Below are positions 25,218 to 32,766 of a DNA stretch of 35,553 bases, piece after piece (position 1 is the first letter of the stretch; the number at the start of each line of letters is the position of its first letter). This DNA is from Pseudomonadota bacterium. GTDB lineage: Bacteria; Pseudomonadota; Gammaproteobacteria; Burkholderiales; Burkholderiaceae_B. The notes beneath the pieces were generated by a model. The model was not told the DNA's origin. It searched no databases and saw only the letters and a program-made list of their open reading frames with translations. Location: the NCBI GenBank assembly GCA_023423975.1, contig JAFAEO010000022.1:1-35553 (forward strand), given 5' to 3'. Both the position numbers and the translations under genes were made by a program.

Positions 25218-25807
25218 TCGGAATCTCCAAGTAACATGGCGTCAATGCCATCACATAGAACGTGAAGTGCCAGCGAGTGGACTTCCTGGATACGCATGGT
25301 GCGGTCATGCGGCACGCAAAGATGGACATCCTGATCGGTAAGCAGGCCGGTCACACTGCCGCCTTTCTTGCCAGTTAGAGCGATGACATGCATCTCGCGT
25401 TCATGGGCAGCGCGGATCGCCTTGATCACATTGGCAGAATTACCACTGGTGGTGAAGGCGACCAGCACGTCGCCCGGCTGGCCCAGGGCCTGCACCTGGC
25501 GTTCAAATATATTGTCAAAACCGTAGTCGTTGCCAACTGCAGTAAGGATAGAGGTGTCCGCGTTCAGCGCAATGCCGGCAAACGGGATGCGGTCGCGTTC
25601 GAACCGACCGACCAGTTCGGCGATGAAATGCTGCGCATCGGCAGCCGAGCCGCCATTGCCGCAGGCAAGCACCTTGCCATTATTGCTGATAGCGTTGACC
25701 AGCATGTCGATGGCGACAGCCAGCGGTTCGGCCAAAACTTGGTGGCTTTGGGCGAGCACGCGGGCCGAATCATCGAAATGAAAAGAAATGCGGGAAGAGA
25801 TGTCCAT
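25214..25807 (-). CDS. gmhA: SIS-domain phosphoheptose isomerase / DiaA-type protein
   Basis: A 197-residue sugar-isomerase-fold protein. GNGGSAADAQHF (50-61), STSGNSANVIKA-like TTSGNSANVIKA (119-130) and ALTGKKGG (143-150) are the conserved phosphosugar-binding loops. Position in the rsmI-yraN-x-dolP block makes it the counterpart of E. coli diaA, whose product regulates DnaA. However, His60, Glu64, Gln174 and His182 match the zinc ligands of the isomerase GmhA, including the last His, which DiaA lacks. It may therefore be an active sedoheptulose-7-phosphate isomerase, or do both jobs. ATG 25807 is used; a longer frame to 25870 is less likely. Confidence 0.85.
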   Translation of the reverse strand: MDISSRISFHFDDSARVLAQSHQVLAEPLAVAIDMLVNAISNNGKVLACGNGGSAADAQHFIAELVGRFERDRIPFAGIALNADTSILTAVGNDYGFDNIFERQVQALGQPGDVLVAFTTSGNSANVIKAIRAAHEREMHVIALTGKKGGSVTGLLTDQDVHLCVPHDRTMRIQEVHSLALHVLCDGIDAMLLGDSE

Positions 25808-25901
25808 ATCGCTATTATCGCACGTGTTAAAAAAAACCGCATGGGCAGCTGTTGCCATTGAAGCAGGCAACGGGCGGCAAAAGACGCGTTTGACGCGCCA
25901 G

Positions 25902-25924
25902 CAAAACCGATTGTAACGGTTTTG
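25902..25924 (-). terminator. Short hairpin just after yraN
   Basis: CAAAACCG (25902-25909) and CGGTTTTG (25917-25924) form an 8-bp stem with a 7-base loop, beginning 6 bp past the yraN stop. Its U-rich 3' arm (GGTTTTG) makes it terminator-like on the minus strand, but the GC part is only three pairs. Confidence 0.4.
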
Positions 25925-25930
25925 TGATCG

Positions 25931-26470
25931 TCAGAAGACGGCGGGCAGCCAGTTCAGGGTATCGCCTTCGATGCAGACCGCGTCAAAGCGGCAGCGTGGT
26001 GTTCTGCCACCAAAACCGCTTGCAGTCAGCTGGGGCAGGAACCAGGCAGCCGTTTTGCGCAGGCGCTGCTGCTTGGTGTAGGTAATACTGGCAGCCGCGC
26101 CTCCATGACGCGCGTTGCGACGCTGCCGGATTTCAACGATGACCAGGGTTTGCGCATCGGCGCGAAAAACGGCATCCAGTTCCCCGTGCCGGCAGCGCAG
26201 ATTGGTGCCCAGCAATTGCAGGCCATGCGCGCAAAGCCAGGCGATGGCGCGACTTTCTGCCTGCAAGCCTCGTTGCTGAGACGGCGATAATCGATGTTCA
26301 TGCGTTTGACGCCGGGCGCCGGTGCCTGTTGCTGCCCGGCGACGCTGCCGTACCCGCAGCTTGTCCTGTGCGGCAGCCGCCAGCGTGAATGCGAGGTGCC
26401 GGTGGCTTTGCACGGGTACGGATGCTTGCGGCTTGCCGCAAGTGTGTTCTGCAGGTTTTTTTTCGGTCAC
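25931..26470 (-). CDS. yraN: YraN/UPF0102-family predicted nuclease-fold protein
   Basis: A 179-residue protein. The conserved YraN core starts near residue 62: QQRGLQAESRAIAWLCAHGL, then LRCRHGELDAVFRADAQTLVIVEIRQRRN, which carries the Glu, Asp and Glu of a PD-(D/E)xK-type site with Arg in place of the usual Lys. It continues with the KQQRLRKTAAWFL helix and CRFDAVCI. The function is unknown; related nuclease folds suggest DNA binding. About 60 unconserved Arg/His/Ala-rich residues precede the core, longer than in E. coli (131 residues in all), so the true start could lie downstream. It is divergent from rsmI with 73 bp between. Confidence 0.85.
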   Translation of the reverse strand: MTEKKPAEHTCGKPQASVPVQSHRHLAFTLAAAAQDKLRVRQRRRAATGTGARRQTHEHRLSPSQQRGLQAESRAIAWLCAHGLQLLGTNLRCRHGELDAVFRADAQTLVIVEIRQRRNARHGGAAASITYTKQQRLRKTAAWFLPQLTASGFGGRTPRCRFDAVCIEGDTLNWLPAVF

Positions 26471-26543
26471 GGCACGGATCCACAGGGGAGTGATGGCTAT
26501 CGGGGATAATGTCCGGATACGATTTTTTCACACAGAGAAGTCC

Positions 26544-27482
26544 ATGACTACCGAAAGCGGACAATTTGACGCCCGATGGCAGCGCGTGCTGCATGACCTG
26601 TCCAGCCAGGACTGGCCGGCCGGGTGCCTGTATGTGGTGGCTACGCCGATCGGCAACCTGGCCGACTTGTCGCCGCGCGCCTTATATGCGTTGCAGAAGG
26701 CCGATCTGATTGCGGCCGAAGATACGCGTTCTTCCCGCGTGCTGCTCAATGCCTGGGGTATAGAGTCGCCGATGATGGCGGCGCACCGGCATAACGAGGC
26801 CCAGGCAGCAGCAACCTTGTTGCGCCATCTGGAGCAGGGGCAGCGGGTCGCGTTGATTTCCGACGCGGGTGCGCCGGCGGTCAGCGATCCGGGGGGGCGT
26901 ATTGTGAGAGAAGTGCGTGCTGCCGGGCACCCGGTCCGGGTCATTCCTGGCCCTTCGGCGGTTATTGCCGCCCTGATGGGCAGTGGCGCCACCAGCGATG
27001 AGAATCCGGCCTTTGTTTTTGCCGGCTTTGCGCCGCAAAAAGCCGTGGCGCGCCAGACCTGGCTGAAAAACTGGTGCGCGGTACCGGCGGCCATTATTCT
27101 TTTTGAATCGCCGCATCGGGTGCGCAGCACTGCGACCGACATTGCCGCCATCGCAGGCGATGAGCGCCCGGTGACTGTTGCGCGGGAATTGACCAAGCGG
27201 TTCGAACAAATTGCCACCGTACCGGCAGGGCAGCTTGCTGACTGGTTCGCGCAGGACAGCCAGCGAACGATGGGCGAATTTGTCCTGATCGTGCACGAGG
27301 CCGCAACACAAGAGGCGGCGGCGCTGGGCCAGGAGGCAGAGCAGATTGTAGCCGCCATGCTCCGGTCTTATTCGGTGAAAGATACGGCCAGGCTGCTTGC
27401 CACCTTCAGTGGTCTGCCACGTGACGTGCTGTACGCCAAAGCGCTCCAGTTAAAGCAGCAGGACAGTGACGCGCAAATGTGA
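26544..27482 (+). CDS. rsmI: 16S rRNA C1402 2'-O-methyltransferase RsmI
   Basis: A 312-residue SAM-dependent enzyme that methylates the ribose of cytidine 1402 in the decoding centre of 16S rRNA. YVVATPIGNLADLSPRAL opens the tetrapyrrole-methylase-type fold. It is followed by AEDTRSSRVLL, ALISDAGAPAVSDPGGRIVR, VIPGPSAVIAALMGSG and the PHRVRSTATDIA segment. I use ATG 26544 (MTTESG) after AGAGAAG; the frame is open far upstream, but that sequence lies over divergent yraN and looks non-coding. No lpoA gene separates it from yraN, unlike in E. coli. Confidence 0.95.
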   Translation: MTTESGQFDARWQRVLHDLSSQDWPAGCLYVVATPIGNLADLSPRALYALQKADLIAAEDTRSSRVLLNAWGIESPMMAAHRHNEAQAAATLLRHLEQGQRVALISDAGAPAVSDPGGRIVREVRAAGHPVRVIPGPSAVIAALMGSGATSDENPAFVFAGFAPQKAVARQTWLKNWCAVPAAIILFESPHRVRSTATDIAAIAGDERPVTVARELTKRFEQIATVPAGQLADWFAQDSQRTMGEFVLIVHEAATQEAAALGQEAEQIVAAMLRSYSVKDTARLLATFSGLPRDVLYAKALQLKQQDSDAQM

Positions 27483-27581
27483 AATCCTATTGGGCCCTGC
27501 CGCCACTGACCCTCGCATGACGACATCTGTAAGCCGGCAACCACAGGCGACAAAAGCAACAGGGTGAGGCGCCAAAACACA

Positions 27582-27610
27582 AAGGCCGTTCCCGGTAGGG
27601 AAACGGCCTT
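27582..27610. terminator. Bidirectional terminator between rsmI and rlpA
   Basis: AAGGCCGTT (27582-27590) pairs with AACGGCCTT (27602-27610), and the stem continues inward with CCC/GGG past a bulged A to a GGTA loop. Minus-strand RNA ends in CCTTTGTGTTTT and plus-strand RNA in CCTTATTCTT, so it can serve both convergent genes. Confidence 0.75.
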
Positions 27611-27652
27611 ATTCTTGCTGCTTACACCGACATTAGCTCGGCGATCGCGTGA

Positions 27653-28852
27653 TTACAGCATTTTCTTGGCTTTGACCTGCGTTTCGGTACTACGCTCGCC
27701 CGCAGCCGCTGCCTTGGAAATGGGTTCGATCTTCACTTTGTCGCTGCCGCGATTGACAATGCCCAGTCGTTTTGCGGCACCATAAGACAAGTCAATGACC
27801 CGGTTGCCCACGAACGGCCCGCGATCATTGATGCGCACCACAATGCTTTTGCCGGTGGACACTCGTGTTACCCGGACATAGGAAGAAATGGGCAGGCGCT
27901 TGTGAGCGGCTGTCATTGCATTCTGATTGAACGTCTCGCCATTGGCGGTCTTGCGACCATGGAAACCCGGGCCGTACCAGGAGGCGATGCCTTCCTGGGA
28001 AAAACTATCGATCTCGTCGACGCCCATGGGCTTATAACGAATCCCTTTGACTGTATAGGCCTTGCTGGTGCCCGAGAGCGCCTTGCGTGCCTTGGTGGCA
28101 ATATCCTCGTCCGCGGGTTGTGTATCGTCCCGTTCGGCCAGACTGACGTCTTCTTTGGGCACCTGAATTTCGTATTCGCTTTCAGGAATAATGCCGTTCT
28201 CCGTGATGCGCATGCTCAGGCCGTCAATCAGTTGCGGCTTGCTGCTCTCGTCGGGCGTGGCGGGCGTTATCGTTATCGGTGCTGCAGCAACATTCGCCTG
28301 TTTAACTGCTGCTGTGGTTTTTTCTTTATCAGCTTTGGCGACCAGTGGCTTTGCGACGGTGCGGCTGCTGTCTTTTTGCGTCAGGCGGGATCCAGCCTTG
28401 ACTTGTGCTTTAGGGCGTTCACCCGTGGTCGTCGCTGGTTTTGCCGAGAGATCTGTGCTGCTGGCCAGTGTATTTCCGGTTTTGGCGGGCTTGGCTGCAT
28501 CGTCGCCCTTAATCGCCTGTGAGGCCGATTCAGGTTTGGCTGGGGATGATGTCACTGCCACTTCAGCTTTAGCCGATTTTTTGCCTGCTGTCGTTGGTTT
28601 GCCGGTTACTGCAGCATCATCGGTCGCTTCGGGGACAATTCCGTTGGCGGTGATGCGCATTTTTTGCGCAGGCGCCGCCGGTTTTTGGGCTTTTGCCCCT
28701 GGTGCCGCAGCGTCGGCCGGCGCAACCATGTGCTCAGAAAAATCCTGGTTTTCGCGGATTTCGATGCCGGCGGCATGGACGAGCGGCGCGAGAAAGAGGC
28801 CGGTTACTAGGGGCGTTAAGGTACTGCGTATTAAAGTTGTTCGTTTCATCAT
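27653..28852 (-). CDS. rlpA: RlpA-type septal lytic transglycosylase with a long disordered linker
   Basis: A 399-residue envelope protein. A signal peptide (cleavage near LVHA, residue 28) is followed by about 230 residues rich in Ala, Lys, Thr and Ser. The double-psi beta-barrel domain (about 288-377) contains GIASWYGPGFHGRKTANGE, AAHKRLP (His317) and INDRGPF (Asp343), the residues linked to catalysis in RlpA. No C-terminal SPOR domain is present, unlike E. coli and Pseudomonas RlpA. The linker holds a near-duplicate motif, MRITANGIVPEA (65-76) and MRITENGIIPES (214-225). No lipobox is seen, so it is probably soluble in the periplasm. The start lies one base after the rapZ stop, implying coupling. 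Confidence 0.88.
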   Translation of the reverse strand: MMKRTTLIRSTLTPLVTGLFLAPLVHAAGIEIRENQDFSEHMVAPADAAAPGAKAQKPAAPAQKMRITANGIVPEATDDAAVTGKPTTAGKKSAKAEVAVTSSPAKPESASQAIKGDDAAKPAKTGNTLASSTDLSAKPATTTGERPKAQVKAGSRLTQKDSSRTVAKPLVAKADKEKTTAAVKQANVAAAPITITPATPDESSKPQLIDGLSMRITENGIIPESEYEIQVPKEDVSLAERDDTQPADEDIATKARKALSGTSKAYTVKGIRYKPMGVDEIDSFSQEGIASWYGPGFHGRKTANGETFNQNAMTAAHKRLPISSYVRVTRVSTGKSIVVRINDRGPFVGNRVIDLSYGAAKRLGIVNRGSDKVKIEPISKAAAAGERSTETQVKAKKML

Positions 28853-28853
28853 G

Positions 28854-29720
28854 TCATAGTGTCAACTGGGCACGATGCCTAACGCGTAAGGGTTTGTAGG
28901 AACTGAAGCGCTTGGCCAGTTCTTCGGCCACGTAGACCGATCGATGCTGACCACCGGTGCAACCAATGGCAACGGTGAGATAACTACGCGTATCCTGCAT
29001 ATACAATGGGAGCCATTTTTCAATATATGCGGCAATATCGTTGATTAAGGCGGGGACGCTGTCAAATTGAGCCAGCCATGCCGCCACGGGTTCATCACGG
29101 CCCGTAAGCGGGCGTAAATTACTATCGTAATGAGGATTAGGCAAGCATCTTACATCAAAAACGAGGTCCGCGTCATTAGGAACGCCTTTTTTGTAGGCGA
29201 AGGATTCGAAGGTCAAAAGCACCTCGGGTTCCTCATGATCGACCACATCTTTGACCCAGGCACGCAATTGTCCGGGGGTCAAACCAGAGGTATCGATCAC
29301 ATGTTCCTGCTCCCGCAAGGGGGCCAGAAGATTGCGTTCGTGTGTAATGCAATCCTCCAGAGACGGCGTAACTCCTGATGTTTCGCGCATTCTGTTGCTC
29401 AGCGGATGCTTGCGGCGCGATTCGGAATAACGATGGATCAGGGTCTCATCATCCGAGTCCAGGAAGATGACCTGCAAGGGCAGACCCATGCTGCGCAGTG
29501 CCGTAATCACCCCAGGCAGGCTGGCCAATTCGCCCGCGGTTCTGACATCAATTGCAACAGCTACTGCCTTCAGTTTGTTTTCCCTGGCGTTGGCAACCAG
29601 GTCATGCAAGAGGCTGACAGGCAAATTATCAATACAGGAATAACCGAGGTCTTCGAGCTGGCGTAGCGCAACGGATTTTCCTGATCCTGATATGCCGGTG
29701 ATAAGGACGACGTGAAGCAT
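28854..29720 (-). CDS. rapZ: RNase adapter / nucleotide-binding protein RapZ
   Basis: A 288-residue cytosolic protein. In E. coli RapZ binds the sRNA GlmZ and guides RNase E to it, setting GlmS levels and hence supply of amino sugars for the wall. Walker A GISGSGKS lies at 9-16, the second motif is FLDSDDETLIHRYSESRRKHPL, and the RNA-binding C-terminal half ends with AIGCTGGQHRSVYVAEEL. No GlmY/GlmZ was seen in the window, and betaproteobacteria may use RapZ differently. It follows hprK after 197 bp and is closely followed by rlpA. Confidence 0.96.
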   Translation of the reverse strand: MLHVVLITGISGSGKSVALRQLEDLGYSCIDNLPVSLLHDLVANARENKLKAVAVAIDVRTAGELASLPGVITALRSMGLPLQVIFLDSDDETLIHRYSESRRKHPLSNRMRETSGVTPSLEDCITHERNLLAPLREQEHVIDTSGLTPGQLRAWVKDVVDHEEPEVLLTFESFAYKKGVPNDADLVFDVRCLPNPHYDSNLRPLTGRDEPVAAWLAQFDSVPALINDIAAYIEKWLPLYMQDTRSYLTVAIGCTGGQHRSVYVAEELAKRFSSYKPLRVRHRAQLTL

Positions 29721-29918
29721 AATAAGTTATCTATCCTGAACAAAACGGTACGTAGGTCGGAATGCGGCCAAAGGTTCGTTTGCCGTTGTGATGGCCGGGC
29801 GATCAGTGTCTCATCGTTCTATTTAACCATAGACTCGTGACAAAATTTAACAGAATCGGCCTGCTGGCGTCGATTGGGTCCGATAATGCTTTGTTTTCTG
29901 TCCGACAGGGGACATTCG

Positions 29919-30851
29919 TCAGAGGTTGCTGTTTTCCATGATCGCGGCAGCCTGACGCTCCATGAATTCGCCTAGGGTGTCGATGCCACGCAATTTCAGA
30001 ATGGTATTGCGCACCGCTGCTTCGACAAGCACCGCCAGATTGCGGCCGGCTGCAACCTGCAGCATCACCCGACGAATGGGAATGCCCAGCATGTCCTGGG
30101 TCTGATCCTGAATCGGCAGCCGCTCGAATTTCTCGCTATTGGCACGCACCAGGTGGACAATGAGCTTAAGGCGCATTTTGCGCCGCACCGAGGTTTCGCC
30201 AAAGATTGTACGGATATCCAGCAGGCCCAGGCCACGCACCTCAAGCATATTGCGCAACAAATCGGGGCACTGGCCTTCGATCAGGGTGGGGGAGGTGCGG
30301 GAAAAGTCTACGGCATCGTCTGCAACCAGCCCATGCCCGCGGGAAATCAGTTCGAGCGCCAGTTCGCTTTTGCCCAGACCCGACTCACCCGTAATGAGCA
30401 CGCCCAGGCCCAGCACGTCCATGAAAACGCCATGGACTGTCGTTTTGGGGGCAAATCGCTTGTTCAGATAGATGCGCAGCACATCGATCAGGTGCGCCGC
30501 ATCAACGGGTGTAGACAGCAGAGAAATTTTGCTGCGGGCGCAGAAACTGACCAGATCGGGTGGGGAGTCCAGCCCTTCGGCCAGAATCATGGCGGGCACG
30601 CCGCCTTCAGCCAGTTCAATCAGCACTTTCTCGCGCTGAACGGTTGAAAGGCGATTGTAGAAAACCAGTTCTTCTTTGCCGAAAACCTGGATGCGCGAAG
30701 GATGAATAACGTTCAGGTGCCCGATCAGGTCTGCCGCAGAGGTATTGAGGGCCGAGTCCTGAATATGACGCGCGCGGCCTTCCTTGCCTGCAATCCAGGT
30801 AAAGGGCAGAGATTCTTCATTGTCGGCGGTCAGATCCTGAATGCTGAGCAT
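29919..30851 (-). CDS. hprK: HPr kinase/phosphorylase
   Basis: A 310-residue bifunctional enzyme that phosphorylates and dephosphorylates a serine of HPr. The N-terminal domain spans about 1-130. The catalytic domain has His140, the P-loop GESGLGKS (155-162), VADDAVDFSR (177-186, with the metal-binding Asp pair) and EVRGLGLLDIRTIFG (204-218), the HprK signature. In betaproteobacteria it lies between ptsN and rapZ, as here, and is thought to act within the nitrogen-type PTS rather than classical carbon catabolite repression. No HPr gene is in the window. Confidence 0.97.
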   Translation of the reverse strand: MLSIQDLTADNEESLPFTWIAGKEGRARHIQDSALNTSAADLIGHLNVIHPSRIQVFGKEELVFYNRLSTVQREKVLIELAEGGVPAMILAEGLDSPPDLVSFCARSKISLLSTPVDAAHLIDVLRIYLNKRFAPKTTVHGVFMDVLGLGVLITGESGLGKSELALELISRGHGLVADDAVDFSRTSPTLIEGQCPDLLRNMLEVRGLGLLDIRTIFGETSVRRKMRLKLIVHLVRANSEKFERLPIQDQTQDMLGIPIRRVMLQVAAGRNLAVLVEAAVRNTILKLRGIDTLGEFMERQAAAIMENSNL

Positions 30852-30865
30852 GGTCGTGCCTCTGA

Positions 30866-31324
30866 TCAGTCACTGGCGGGATGGGCCAGCAGATCGTAAA
30901 TGCCTTCTGAATTGGGGCTGGCCAGCAATTGCTTGCGCGTTTCACCGCTGGAGAGCAGTTGCGCCAGCTCCGCCAGAATTTCCAGGTGCTGCTGGGTGGC
31001 GCTTTCAGGCACCAGCAGAATTACCAGCAATTGCACGTGCTGCCCATCGGGCGCATCGAAGGGGATGGCGGTGGAGAGCCGCATGACGGCTGCGACTGCC
31101 TGTTTCAGGTTGGCGATGCGGCCGTGAGGCACAGCGACGCCATGCCCCAATGCTGTGGAACCGAGGCGCTCACGCGAAAACAGACTATCGAAAACCGTTG
31201 AACGGGCGATGCCCTGATTGTTCTCGAACAGAAGCGCGGCCTGTTCAAAGGCGCGTTTCTTGCTGGTGACATTAACATCCAGCAGGATATTTTCCTGCGG
31301 AAGGATACGGGATAGTTGATTCAT
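30866..31324 (-). CDS. ptsN: PTS nitrogen-regulatory EIIA protein
   Basis: A 152-residue cytosolic phosphocarrier of the PTS-Ntr chain (EI-Ntr, NPr/HPr, EIIA-Ntr), which regulates potassium transport and other targets through its phosphorylation state rather than importing sugar. The phosphorylated histidine is His67 in GHGVAVPHGRI, with His61 beside it. Length is normal. It lies 14 bp before hprK. Upstream are a strong terminator and hpf, so a promoter of its own in the short gap is likely. Confidence 0.96.
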   Translation of the reverse strand: MNQLSRILPQENILLDVNVTSKKRAFEQAALLFENNQGIARSTVFDSLFSRERLGSTALGHGVAVPHGRIANLKQAVAAVMRLSTAIPFDAPDGQHVQLLVILLVPESATQQHLEILAELAQLLSSGETRKQLLASPNSEGIYDLLAHPASD

Positions 31325-31372
31325 ACCGCGATTATAGGGTTTTCTTGCCTTAAGAAATAGAAGGGTAAGCTA

Positions 31373-31396
31373 AAACCCGGCCGCCGGGCCGGGTTT
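31373..31396 (-). terminator. Intrinsic terminator between hpf and ptsN
   Basis: AAACCCGGCC (31373-31382) and GGCCGGGTTT (31387-31396) form a perfect 10-bp stem with a four-base loop. On the minus strand the stem ends in GGGTTTTAG. It lies 31 bp past the hpf stop and should end or thin hpf transcripts before ptsN. Confidence 0.8.
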
Positions 31397-31427
31397 ACGC
31401 AAAAAACGGGAAAAAAGTACAACGTAT

Positions 31428-31748
31428 CTAGCCGATACTCATTCTTTTTGCCGATTCATTGGAGTGGTCTGACGCTTTCGTTTTGTATTTAATGACCTGT
31501 CTGTCGGTCTTATCCGAAAGCAGATCAATGGCCGCATACAGATTCTCGTCCGTCACTTCGCAATGGATATCCTTGCCCGGTACGCGCAGCGTCACCTCAG
31601 CGTTGTGCTTGAGGGGCTCCTTGGACAGGATAATCTGGGTGTCTATCACATGATCGAAGTGCCTGAGGACTTTGGCGAATTTGGTCACTACGTATTCTTT
31701 AATGGCAGGGGTGATTTCCACATGATGGCCACTGATATTAAGATTCAT
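31428..31748 (-). CDS. hpf: Short-type ribosome hibernation-promoting factor
   Basis: A 106-residue protein that binds the 30S A/P-site region in stationary phase and helps form inactive 100S ribosomes. MNLNISGHHVEITPAIKEYV and the ALKHNAEV-like LKHNAEVTLRVPGKDIHCEVTDENLYAAIDLL block are characteristic, and the lack of a C-terminal extension marks the short class. An excellent ribosome-binding site, AAGGAG, precedes the ATG. rpoN normally lies immediately upstream; here there is only a 223-bp AT-rich gap, likely carrying its own promoter. Confidence 0.95.
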   Translation of the reverse strand: MNLNISGHHVEITPAIKEYVVTKFAKVLRHFDHVIDTQIILSKEPLKHNAEVTLRVPGKDIHCEVTDENLYAAIDLLSDKTDRQVIKYKTKASDHSNESAKRMSIG

Positions 31749-31971
31749 AGTGTGCTCCTTTTGAAAGTTGAATAGGCGGACGCCTCAACAAAATCAGGGC
31801 GTCGATAAAAAATGAGAGGGAAGGGACTCCTTGATGACAGGTTGATGAAAGGATTTTTTCTAATCCGTCAGGGATAGTTTAAACCTTATTTGGACTTATA
31901 CAAGCCCCCTGCAGCAGGCGTTCTACCGGCAGCGCGCCCCTGCGTCAGGGGCAAACGCAAGCCGGCGACTA

Positions 31972-32763
31972 TTACATTTTGAAATGTTCACCCAGGTAAA
32001 CTTTGCGTACCTCGGGATTGGTAATGATGGAGTCTGGTTCGCCGTCGGTCAGCACTTTACCGGTGCTGATAATATAGGCCCGGTCGCAAATGCCCAGCGT
32101 TTCGCGCACATTGTGATCGGTAATCAGTACGCCGATATTGCGGCTTTTCAGAAAGCGCACAATGCGCTGGATTTCGATGACCGCGATCGGATCGACGCCG
32201 GCAAAAGGCTCGTCAAGCAGAATGAAACGCGGATTGGTTGCCAGTGCCCGGGCAATTTCCACCCGACGGCGTTCCCCGCCGGACAGTGAAATGGCGGCAT
32301 TCTTGCGAATGTGGGTGATTTGCAGTTCTTCCAGCAACAGTTCCAGTTGCTCGCGAACCCGCTGGCGCGTCAGCGTCTTGCCTGTGTCGGGATCGGTCTG
32401 CAGCTCAAGCACGGCCTGAATATTTTGTTCTACGGACAGGCGCCGGAAGACGGATGCGTCCTGCGGCAGATAGGACAGGCCCAGATGGGCACGCTTATGA
32501 ATGGGCAGGGAGGTAATGTCACGGCCGTCAATTTCAATACGGCCAAAATCGGCCGGAACCAGCCCTACGATCATGTAGAAGCTGGTGGTTTTACCCGCGC
32601 CATTGGGGCCGAGCAGTCCGACCACTTCGCCGCTGGATACGGAAATGGACACATCCTGGACAACAGTGCGGCCATTGTAGATTTTTTGCAGGCCGATGGC
32701 CTTCAGTTGTCCCAGGCCATCAATGGCATTGGTCTGCAGGCTGGAGCTGGATAAGGTATTCAT
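31972..32763 (-). CDS. lptB: LPS export ABC transporter ATPase LptB
   Basis: A 263-residue ATPase that powers LptFG in extracting LPS from the inner membrane. Walker A GPNGAGKT (52-59), the ABC signature LSGGE (160-164), Walker B FILLDEP (180-186) and the switch His in LITDHNVRE are intact. LptB usually has about 240 residues; the extra 20 here are a Ser/Thr-rich N-terminus (MNTLSSSSLQTN), so an internal start is possible. It follows lptA by 3 bp. A 7-bp hairpin (31936-31942 with 31946-31952) lies 20 bp past its stop without a U-tract. Confidence 0.97.
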   Translation of the reverse strand: MNTLSSSSLQTNAIDGLGQLKAIGLQKIYNGRTVVQDVSISVSSGEVVGLLGPNGAGKTTSFYMIVGLVPADFGRIEIDGRDITSLPIHKRAHLGLSYLPQDASVFRRLSVEQNIQAVLELQTDPDTGKTLTRQRVREQLELLLEELQITHIRKNAAISLSGGERRRVEIARALATNPRFILLDEPFAGVDPIAVIEIQRIVRFLKSRNIGVLITDHNVRETLGICDRAYIISTGKVLTDGEPDSIITNPEVRKVYLGEHFKM

Positions 32764-32766
32764 GCA

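Noticed and set aside
31936..31952. GCCCCTG/CAGGGGC hairpin after lptB as a terminator
   Set aside because: Three-base loop and no U-tract on the minus strand; kept only as a note in the lptB entry.
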